Source of the DNA: Oscillospiraceae bacterium | GTDB taxonomy: Bacteria; Bacillota; Clostridia; UBA1381 | DNA: 7,413 bases | Assembly: GCA_020860985.1 (NCBI GenBank) | Contig: JAJBTG010000135.1 | Span: 1-7,413, forward strand | Reading direction: 5' to 3' | Shown: one piece after another, positions 1 through 5,498 of the stretch | Numbering within the stretch: position 1 is the stretch's first letter | How the letters are laid out: each line of letters begins with the position of its first letter | Position numbers and translations under genes: made by a program | Notes under the pieces: model-generated | Seen by the model: only the letters and a program-made list of their open reading frames with translations | Databases searched by the model: none | What the model was told of the DNA's origin: nothing

Positions 1-98
1 TATATACACCATTGTGTGTTTTGCATAAAAGCGCGGAAATATATTCAGAAATATTAGTGCAAAATTGAAGCGCAAGTTTATAGGGGAGGAGGGATTAT
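1..98 (+). other. 5' leader / intergenic region upstream of the first gene
   Basis: This short A/T-leaning stretch precedes the first gene and contains no plausible coding region. The only convincing signal is the Shine-Dalgarno sequence near its right end. GAAATAT occurs twice, at 36-42 and 48-54, 12 bases apart. This could be part of a regulator site but is short enough to be chance. A weak promoter-like pairing (TTGCAT at 21-26 with TATTCA at 42-47) has a 15-base spacer, shorter than the usual 17, so I do not call it. The end of any upstream gene lies outside the window, so whether the first gene starts its own transcript cannot be decided. Confidence 0.5.
87..92 (+). promoter_or_regulatory. 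Ribosome binding site of the first gene (AGGAGG)
   Basis: A perfect AGGAGG core lies within a purine run (83-93) and is separated by six bases from the ATG at 99. This fixes the start codon. The peptide that follows is a good signal sequence, which supports the same choice. The strength of the site suggests efficient initiation. Confidence 0.9.
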
Positions 99-3000
99 AT
101 GAGGACAAATACTGTGTTTGGGCGGATGCTGTCGTTTTTAATAACGATTTGTATTATTGTTCCGTCGTTTAATGTGGTGCTTGCGGAGGATGAAAATTCT
201 TCGGAGGAGAATGAAACTTCTTTGGTCGATATATATCCCGACGCTAAGCTTTCTTTTGACGGTTTTACGATGCAATACGGCGCAAACGGAAAAGTACAGG
301 GACTTGTTGACGTTACATTGGCGAACGTAAATGCCACCGGTGTCAGCTTTGCGCTTACATATGACTCCGACTATCTTGTGCCTTCCGATTATGACACTAA
401 CGAACCGACAACCGATTTTTTGTCGATGTTCGCTCAGAATGAGGATGTATTCCCGATAGTTATGAATGAATACGTGGAAGAGAAGAATTATCTTAAAACC
501 ACGTACTCCACTATAGATGCGAGCCAATGCACAGTGGAAGCATATATATTGCCGGATACTGATACTCCAAACAGCGATTATATCGGAGAAGGAGATTACA
601 GTTATCCGGTGACAAAAAAAATAAAATGTATGCTTGCGGACGACAGAAGTGTTTCGCTCGGAAAAATGAGCTTTGAGATAACCGATCCCGCAGGACTTGC
701 CTCGTTGGACGAAACTGCTCTTGAAGGCGTTATTTCTCTTACAACGGACGAAATAGGTATAATGTATCTCGATGATGATTATAAATATCAGTTTACCGAC
801 GAGATTGCAAGCGAATGGAATGTCACGCGTACGCTTATCGATGTGGTTCCGGCGGTTGAGGAAAGCACGGTAACCGCATACGGCATATACGGTGACGGTA
901 CAATTTCCGATTTGATTGCATATCTGAATAAAAAAATGAACACCGTCATACAGCGGTATTCCGGCGGCGAGCAGCTGTTTGACACAATAGTATGGGATGA
1001 AAATGCGGACGGCTTCACAATCGACCAAAGCTATGACCCCTTGGGAGGCGTCACCTATGAGGTAACGCAATCATACATGGAAAAAACCGTAACGGTAAAG
1101 GTAACGGTAACGAAGGTAACAATAACCGGTTTTGAGTATGACAATCGGATAAAGACATACACAGATCCTGAGCGCCCCGAAACATGGGAAGATCTCGAAA
1201 TGCCCGATACGATAACCCCGATACTCGACGGCATAGATGATATATATATCCCGCCGGAGGACAAGCCCGAACAGGATGACTGGAATCCGAGCGATGTTAC
1301 GGAAAATCTGAAAACGACTCCCGCACCGTACTCCGAGGAGTACACGCACGAATTTGACCAATCGCTCATGGACGAGCCGTGGCTGACGGTACCGGACGAT
1401 TTTGATTGGAATGTATACGTCTACCGAAACATTGTCACAAGCGATTACACGCCGGACGAGGACAGTATAACCGCGTCGGTTGACCGCGAAAGCGGAATTC
1501 TTACGATTAATGTGGAAAGCTTGGGCGGTAATGAAATATCCGACGGAACGGATTTTAACATCTATCTTCCGAACGGAATGGTTATAAAAAGCACCGAAGA
1601 TTTCGTAACCGTCACGATAGCCGACGGCAAGGCGAAAATTGAAATTGACGTGTTAAAGGATGATTCTACCAGTACCACTTTCTCGGACGCGGAACGCGAA
1701 GCCATACAAGCTCTTATAAACCTCGGAAGCAATGACTTTAAGCTCACGGCGGTTATAGATAGTGTAGAGAGTGAGCAAGCGCCGTTTACGTTTGCAGCAA
1801 GAGAAAATTATTATCTTGACCCCGACGGTGTCGGTTATATTGAAAAGGATTATTCCGGGGGCAGAATGACAATGTTCCCGGTATATGAGGGACAGGCTCT
1901 CAGCGATATATCCACATACATTGCTTTTCCGGATAAAAGCACGATACCTGTTGCGTATCACGGACAAACCGGTGAGCAGACATCGGAGCTAAGCGTCGCA
2001 AAGGTGGTGAGCTGGAGCATCGAGGATTCAACCGATACGACGCTTCCCGCGGAGGGAACCACGGTAACGCTTGTGGGATTGCTTGATGATTACACATATA
2101 CCAATTTCGGCTATGTGCAAAATCCCGTTGAGGTCTACCTTAAAAGAAAGGTGACATCGCTAGCGGCTTTGTTAATCCGTCCGGCTACTCCGAGCGCACA
2201 GACCGACCACTACGCAACAACGGATCCCGATGCGACAACGGATCCCGACGCTACACCCGAGCCGAGCACAACGCCCGACCCGAATCCGACGCCAAATCCC
2301 AACACGGGCGAGGCGATACGGATTACGACGGAGGTAAACAATACCACGGTACTGTTAAATCCCGTCGGAACAGATATGACGTTTGAATACGACAAAAAAA
2401 CAGTTGATTACACAACCGTACAATATCAGCAATACCAAATAGAAAACATCGGAATATCGCAGATAAACGGACTTACCGTGCGAATAGCCGATATAGAAAA
2501 TGACAATAACAGCAGTTCCTCAAGCTACGTAATGAGCGAGGAGCTTACTGTCAGCATACTCGACACCGGTGATACTGCGGCGTTTGAAATACGAACCAAA
2601 CGCGGGCTTGAAGCCGGGACGTACACCGCGCGGGTTATAGTCGGCTCAAACACAAGCAGCGAGCTTGGCGCGTTTAATATAACCTTCACGGTAACGGAAA
2701 ATCCCGTCTACACCGTAACGGTGGACGATACGGTGGCGGTCGAAAACGACATAGGCTACGGCTATCTTGCTTCGCCGGACGGCTCGATTATCAAATCAAA
2801 CACATACGAGGAAGGCGAAACCGTATATGTGTACGCGTGTCTTACGGACACGGTATACAAATTTAATGGATGGACGAGCGATCCGGAAGTTACTTTTACC
2901 GACAGCACGGCGCTTACGACCACATTTACAATGCCCGCCGAGAATGTAACGGTAACGCCTAACTTCGGCGAAACGGCGGATTTATGGCTGCGGCTTGCAG

Positions 3001-5498
3001 ACTTGCATGACTACAATGCCGACAAAACCGAAAATCAGCTTTACAGCAACGATTATCCCTACAACGCGGCAACGTTTGACGAAAAAACGCACACATACCG
3101 CGTCATAGTCGACAACTCTGATGATGAAAACTACGTAACATTTACGCTTAAAGATACAGATATACTCGGGAACATCACAACGACCGTCAAAGTAAACGGA
3201 ACCGATTGCCCCGTAACTATAGACGGCACAGCCGTAACATCGGACTTGTTCCCGCTTAACACAGGCACTAACACCGTAATAATAACGAATGAATACACGG
3301 ATGATGAAAACATTACGTACACGCAAACCTACACGCTTATAATCATACGCAAGGAAGGCGCGAACGTAGACATTGCCTACGGCAACTCGCCTTACGGCTT
3401 GATATATTCGGACAGCACAGGTAATTTTGACAAAGAGGACGCACTGCAATACTTCCACGAGAACCACACCTACAGTCAAAGCTACGTCCCCGAGGGCGCG
3501 GCAAACACATATCAAACAAAGTATTACACCGACGCGTGGACGGGCACAAATTACGATGAGGACGAATACGCGCTGTTCGTCTACAACGATACGAAGTTTG
3601 TCGATCCGGGATTCAGCAACCTAAAGGATTCCAACGGCACCGCGATTGACGCCGCGGACGTAACGCGAACGATTACGTTCAACACGATATCCTCGACGGG
3701 CTACCCCTTGACCGACATCACGAGTGTAACGCAGGAAACGGTGACTATAGCATCCGGCGGCGAAACGTGCGCCATAGACCTATCACAATACCTGATTCGT
3801 CCGGACGTGTACAAAATAGAATACAGCTACACGGATGCCAACGGAAAAACGCAGACGTTTGAGCGTCCGCTGATAATACTGATGAACAAGGGCGATGTAA
3901 GCCTTGACGGTGCAGCCGACAGTACGGACGCAAACATGATATACCAACGCTTAAACAGCGGCGGCTTGTACGATACGGCAATCGCCGACCCGACAAATCA
4001 ATGGCAGGCACTCTATGCGTACCGCGTAGCGGACGTAACGGAGGACAGAAACGTAAACTCGATTGACGCCAACGCGATATTGAAAACATCTCCGCTTACC
4101 CCGTACTACGAATCGCTCCCGACAACCGTAGGCGCGGCAACGTCCACATATGACAGCCGAACCGCAGCATGGGACACAGTCGCGGCAGTACCGACCGATA
4201 AGCCTACGCTTCGGCTCGACTATATCGGAAACGGAGGCTCTCCCGGTTCGGCGGCGCTGACGCCGAATTTATCGGAAACTGACGCAAAAAATAACACAGT
4301 CATTTGGCTCGGAGTAGGCATAGAGGATCTGCAATATTTGGAATACTTCATAAACGGCGGCGGACTTTACAGCCTTGACATAGCCATCGATTACGACCCG
4401 AGTATGCTGCTCCCGTGCGACACAAACGGCGAAATCGCAGGCTTCCCGGTTGAAGATGCGCTCGGTATCTATAACTGTAACACATATAGCGGGGTAAGCT
4501 CGAATGATACGACCAGCGTCGTACAGTGGTGCAACGCTTCAATATACACGGACTCATTAAGGACCGACATTGATTTTGACTCATCGGACAAATACCTAAC
4601 CGAGTTCATAACCGTAATCTCGAACGACGGAACAAACCTCAGAATGAGCGGACTTACCGCGACCGACACAGTATACATAATGCGTATACCGTTCATGGTG
4701 GTAGGCTATCCCGACTCGACCTATTACGGCTACGCGGCTGACATAAACCTAAGCGCGCAAACCTTTGTTATGGGCGCGGGAACGGACGGAACAACGGTCA
4801 GCGCCTCATGGGAGGGGCTTGTTGATAAGACAACCGAGGTCAATAACCTTGAAAACCACTTTGATGGAGTTGAAATAGTGGATTTGTTCAACACCGCCGG
4901 AACATACGATATAACCGGTACGGCAACCGGTTGGAACCCAACCGAGCCATTTATCGCGGAAATATACAAAACGGAGGAGGTTGCAACGCCGACGACGGAC
5001 CCCGACACCGGCGAAGAAACAACCGTAACCGAAACGGTCAAAACGCTCCTGTACACATTCTCCTCGTCCGACGCGGACGAGGCGGGAACCCCGCTCTACG
5101 GCGCAATAACGCAGACAAGCGCAAAGGGCGAATGCGAATGGACGTACACATTGCCCGTTTCTAACCTATTTAATTATGAGCTTGTTTTAACAAAGCTCTC
5201 CCATATAACCTACCCGTCCGTGGAAATACTGAAAACGGACGTGGCGGACGATAAGTATGCAATAGAGGACGCCGCGGAGCTGATAGTCGGCGACATAAAC
5301 GCGGACGGCGTTATAAAGCTGCCCGACCGCGCGGAGCTGATACGCTTCCTAAACCGACAACGGCTATGGACGGAAACGGAAGAGTTCCGCAAAAGCGACC
5401 TGAACGGCGACGGAGCGGTAAACCTGTTCGACTTAAATCTATTGCAGCAAAACTACGATAAACAATATCAAACAACCGGAGGTGAAGGTTCGACATGA
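99..5498 (+). CDS. Large secreted multidomain protein with cohesin-like modules and two dockerin-type modules
   Basis: Complete 1799-residue protein, probably extracellular; no enzyme domain recognised. Residues 1-29 form a signal peptide (basic start, hydrophobic core, cleavage likely after VVLA). A cohesin-like beta-sandwich follows (about 48-232, YDSDYLVP at 88-95), then an Ig-like module (about 257-342), and an acidic, proline-containing region I cannot assign (343-700). A Thr/Pro/Asp linker spans 707-737. Next are a beta-sandwich module (740-869), an InlB B-repeat/Flg_new-like module (870-956, FNGW at 922-925, MPAENVTV from 945) and a cadherin-like module (about 965-1085). An internal dockerin lies at 1265-1330, a second cohesin-like module at about 1370-1574 (YDPSMLLP at 1432-1439), a carboxypeptidase-regulatory-like module at 1600-1712 and a C-terminal dockerin at 1731-1787. 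There is no LPXTG motif, SLH domain or C-terminal membrane helix, so any attachment would go through the dockerins. Family knowledge points to a scaffold or adhesin role; this is inference. The start is chosen on the AGGAGG site and signal peptide. The gene overlaps the next one by four bases. Confidence 0.93.
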   Translation: MRTNTVFGRMLSFLITICIIVPSFNVVLAEDENSSEENETSLVDIYPDAKLSFDGFTMQYGANGKVQGLVDVTLANVNATGVSFALTYDSDYLVPSDYDTNEPTTDFLSMFAQNEDVFPIVMNEYVEEKNYLKTTYSTIDASQCTVEAYILPDTDTPNSDYIGEGDYSYPVTKKIKCMLADDRSVSLGKMSFEITDPAGLASLDETALEGVISLTTDEIGIMYLDDDYKYQFTDEIASEWNVTRTLIDVVPAVEESTVTAYGIYGDGTISDLIAYLNKKMNTVIQRYSGGEQLFDTIVWDENADGFTIDQSYDPLGGVTYEVTQSYMEKTVTVKVTVTKVTITGFEYDNRIKTYTDPERPETWEDLEMPDTITPILDGIDDIYIPPEDKPEQDDWNPSDVTENLKTTPAPYSEEYTHEFDQSLMDEPWLTVPDDFDWNVYVYRNIVTSDYTPDEDSITASVDRESGILTINVESLGGNEISDGTDFNIYLPNGMVIKSTEDFVTVTIADGKAKIEIDVLKDDSTSTTFSDAEREAIQALINLGSNDFKLTAVIDSVESEQAPFTFAARENYYLDPDGVGYIEKDYSGGRMTMFPVYEGQALSDISTYIAFPDKSTIPVAYHGQTGEQTSELSVAKVVSWSIEDSTDTTLPAEGTTVTLVGLLDDYTYTNFGYVQNPVEVYLKRKVTSLAALLIRPATPSAQTDHYATTDPDATTDPDATPEPSTTPDPNPTPNPNTGEAIRITTEVNNTTVLLNPVGTDMTFEYDKKTVDYTTVQYQQYQIENIGISQINGLTVRIADIENDNNSSSSSYVMSEELTVSILDTGDTAAFEIRTKRGLEAGTYTARVIVGSNTSSELGAFNITFTVTENPVYTVTVDDTVAVENDIGYGYLASPDGSIIKSNTYEEGETVYVYACLTDTVYKFNGWTSDPEVTFTDSTALTTTFTMPAENVTVTPNFGETADLWLRLADLHDYNADKTENQLYSNDYPYNAATFDEKTHTYRVIVDNSDDENYVTFTLKDTDILGNITTTVKVNGTDCPVTIDGTAVTSDLFPLNTGTNTVIITNEYTDDENITYTQTYTLIIIRKEGANVDIAYGNSPYGLIYSDSTGNFDKEDALQYFHENHTYSQSYVPEGAANTYQTKYYTDAWTGTNYDEDEYALFVYNDTKFVDPGFSNLKDSNGTAIDAADVTRTITFNTISSTGYPLTDITSVTQETVTIASGGETCAIDLSQYLIRPDVYKIEYSYTDANGKTQTFERPLIILMNKGDVSLDGAADSTDANMIYQRLNSGGLYDTAIADPTNQWQALYAYRVADVTEDRNVNSIDANAILKTSPLTPYYESLPTTVGAATSTYDSRTAAWDTVAAVPTDKPTLRLDYIGNGGSPGSAALTPNLSETDAKNNTVIWLGVGIEDLQYLEYFINGGGLYSLDIAIDYDPSMLLPCDTNGEIAGFPVEDALGIYNCNTYSGVSSNDTTSVVQWCNASIYTDSLRTDIDFDSSDKYLTEFITVISNDGTNLRMSGLTATDTVYIMRIPFMVVGYPDSTYYGYAADINLSAQTFVMGAGTDGTTVSASWEGLVDKTTEVNNLENHFDGVEIVDLFNTAGTYDITGTATGWNPTEPFIAEIYKTEEVATPTTDPDTGEETTVTETVKTLLYTFSSSDADEAGTPLYGAITQTSAKGECEWTYTLPVSNLFNYELVLTKLSHITYPSVEILKTDVADDKYAIEDAAELIVGDINADGVIKLPDRAELIRFLNRQRLWTETEEFRKSDLNGDGAVNLFDLNLLQQNYDKQYQTTGGEGST
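240..794 (+). other. N-terminal cohesin-like module of the first protein (about residues 48-232)
   Basis: The segment shows the usual cohesin-like order of strands. An early strand (VDVTL from residue 70) is followed by a G-V-x-F-x-L-x-Y-D strand (81-89) with a conserved hydrophobic-hydrophobic-Pro ending at P95. A later strand, LGKMSFEI (187-194), corresponds to the 'G-x-hydrophobic-x-F-x-I' strand of the family. Similarity is by pattern only. A related carbohydrate-binding or adhesin beta-sandwich of the same fold is the main alternative. Boundaries are approximate. Confidence 0.55.
1089..1112 (+). repeat. Four tandem GTAACG-type hexamers inside the coding sequence
   Basis: Four hexamers follow directly on each other: GTAACG, GTAAAG, GTAACG, GTAACG. 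They encode the alternating Val-Thr/Lys strand at residues 331-338, the last strand of the Ig-like module. The repeat is in frame, so a change in copy number would lengthen or shorten one beta-strand without breaking the reading frame. The same GTAACG word recurs singly elsewhere in the gene because Val-Thr is common, so the array may simply reflect codon preference. Confidence 0.8.
2217..2252 (+). repeat. Tandem 18-base repeat encoding TTDPDA, at the start of a Thr/Pro/Asp linker
   Basis: Two adjacent 18-base copies (2217-2234 and 2235-2252) match at 16 of 18 positions; both differences are at the last base of a codon. Each encodes TTDPDA. They open a linker at residues 707-737 of alternating Pro with Thr, Asp, Glu, Ser and Asn, ending in N-T-G-E. 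Linkers like this join folded modules in secreted Firmicutes proteins. A related TTDPDA stretch recurs in the neighbouring gene near 6026-6043, and PTTDPDTGEE occurs near residue 1630 of this protein. Confidence 0.85.
2706..2966 (+). other. InlB B-repeat / Flg_new-like module (residues 870-956)
   Basis: The module begins with VYTVTVDD. Its diagnostic core is FNGW at 922-925 followed by a T-x-x-P-x-V segment, closing with TTTFTMPAENVTVTPNF. This GW...FTMP-x-x-x-V-V-x-A/P-x-F pattern is typical of the bacterial repeat family related to the InlB B-repeat, common in surface and adhesin proteins of Gram-positive gut bacteria. Here it occurs as a single copy. Assignment is by motif, and I am fairly sure of it. 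Confidence 0.75.
2991..3353 (+). other. Cadherin-like beta-sandwich module (about residues 965-1085)
   Basis: The segment runs from RLADLHDYN to YTLIIIRKEG. It shows the pattern of the bacterial cadherin-like (Cadherin_beta/PF12733-type) family: an early F-D-x-x-T-x-x-Y-x-V strand (FDEKTHTYRVIV), a central V-N-G element (VKVNG), an L-x-x-G-x-N-T strand (LNTGTNTVIIT) and a closing Y-T-L-x-I-x-R strand. These modules are non-catalytic spacers or binding domains on secreted proteins. Confidence 0.65.
3891..4088 (+). other. Internal dockerin-type module with two calcium loops (residues 1265-1330)
   Basis: Two 12-residue EF-hand-like loops are visible. Loop one has D1266, S1268, D1270, D1274 and D1277; loop two has D1312, T1314, D1316, N1320 and D1323. 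Each is followed by a helix-like segment (ANMIYQRL and ANAILK). The loops start 46 residues apart, longer than the 35 seen in the C-terminal copy, with an insert rich in Gly, Asp and aromatic residues. R1317 occupies loop position 6, usually Gly, so loop two looks degenerate. Positions 10-11, which govern cohesin choice in characterised type I dockerins, are S-T and S-I. Confidence 0.75.
4206..4820 (+). other. Second cohesin-like module of the first protein (about residues 1370-1574)
   Basis: A strand with the YDPSMLLP signature (1432-1439) is preceded by LYSLDIAI, and a later strand IMRIPFMVV occupies the place of the family's second signature strand. The module lies between the internal dockerin and the carboxypeptidase-regulatory-like module. 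It is larger than a typical cohesin, about 200 residues, and carries three of the protein's few cysteines (C1440, and one each in the YNCNTY and QWCNAS segments). The call rests on pattern; other beta-sandwich modules are possible. Confidence 0.5.
4896..5234 (+). other. Carboxypeptidase-regulatory-like beta module just before the dockerin (about residues 1600-1712)
   Basis: The segment begins G-T-Y-D-I-T-G-T-A-T-G-W-N-P and ends in NYELVLTKLSHITYPSVEI. This beginning (I-x-G-x-x-x-x-x-N-P) and ending (Y-x-L-V-x-T-K-x-x-H-x-x-Y) match small transthyretin-like modules that often sit directly before dockerins in secreted clostridial proteins. It contains a polar, acidic insert with PTTDPDTGEE. 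It is probably a rigid spacer positioning the C-terminal dockerin. Confidence 0.55.
5062..5082 (+). repeat. Perfect 9-bp GC-rich inverted repeat with a 3-base loop, within the first gene
   Basis: CCTCGTCCG at 5062-5070 is exactly complementary to CGGACGAGG at 5074-5082, with ACG between them. The stem is rich in G-C pairs and should be stable in RNA. No T-run follows, so it is not an ordinary intrinsic terminator. It encodes part of an S-S-D-A-D-E stretch and lies about 410 bases before the second gene. Confidence 0.85.
5289..5459 (+). other. C-terminal dockerin type I-like module (residues 1731-1787)
   Basis: The classic G-D-I-N-x-D-G opening is followed by two calcium loops. Loop one has D1732, N1734, D1736 and D1743; loop two has D1767, N1769, D1771, N1775 and D1778. 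Each is followed by a helix (RAELIRFLN and LNLLQQNY). Loop starts are 35 residues apart, close to the usual value. K1740 replaces the common Asn/Asp at loop-one position 9. Positions 10-11 are L-P and L-F, hydrophobic and unlike the internal copy. In known systems such a module binds a cohesin on a scaffold or at the cell surface. Confidence 0.88.
5478..5485 (+). promoter_or_regulatory. Ribosome binding site of the second gene (GGAGGTGA), inside the first gene
   Basis: GGAGGTGA is a full eight-base complement to the end of 16S rRNA, nine bases before the ATG at 5495. It lies inside the last codons of the upstream gene, where it encodes part of the Gly-Gly-Glu tail. It decides the start of the second gene and indicates strong initiation in addition to coupling through the ATGA overlap. 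Confidence 0.9.

Noticed and set aside
21..47. Possible promoter: TTGCAT (21-26) and TATTCA (42-47)
   Set aside because: The spacer is 15 bases and both elements deviate from consensus. Such pairs are common by chance in A/T-leaning DNA, so I could not support it.
138..1070. Long reverse-strand open frame of 310 codons opposite the start of the first gene
   Set aside because: It lies wholly within the first gene, its product has no recognisable motif and is rich in residues expected from the complement of that gene's codons. The + strand frame has a clear binding site, signal peptide and domains.
2217..2312. TTDPDA/Pro-rich repeat considered as a mobile element or CRISPR-like array
   Set aside because: Repeats are in frame, adjacent without spacers and differ only at third codon bases, as expected for a protein linker.
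2982..3515. Reverse-strand open frame of 177 codons
   Set aside because: It is opposite the cadherin-like region and following coding sequence. The Val/Tyr/Arg-rich product is the shadow of Thr, Asn and Tyr codons on the coding strand.
5178..5198. Imperfect hairpin GAGCTTGTT / AACAAAGCTC as a terminator
   Set aside because: It has a bulged base, a weak A/T-rich inner stem, no T-run after it and lies mid-gene upstream of further dockerin codons.
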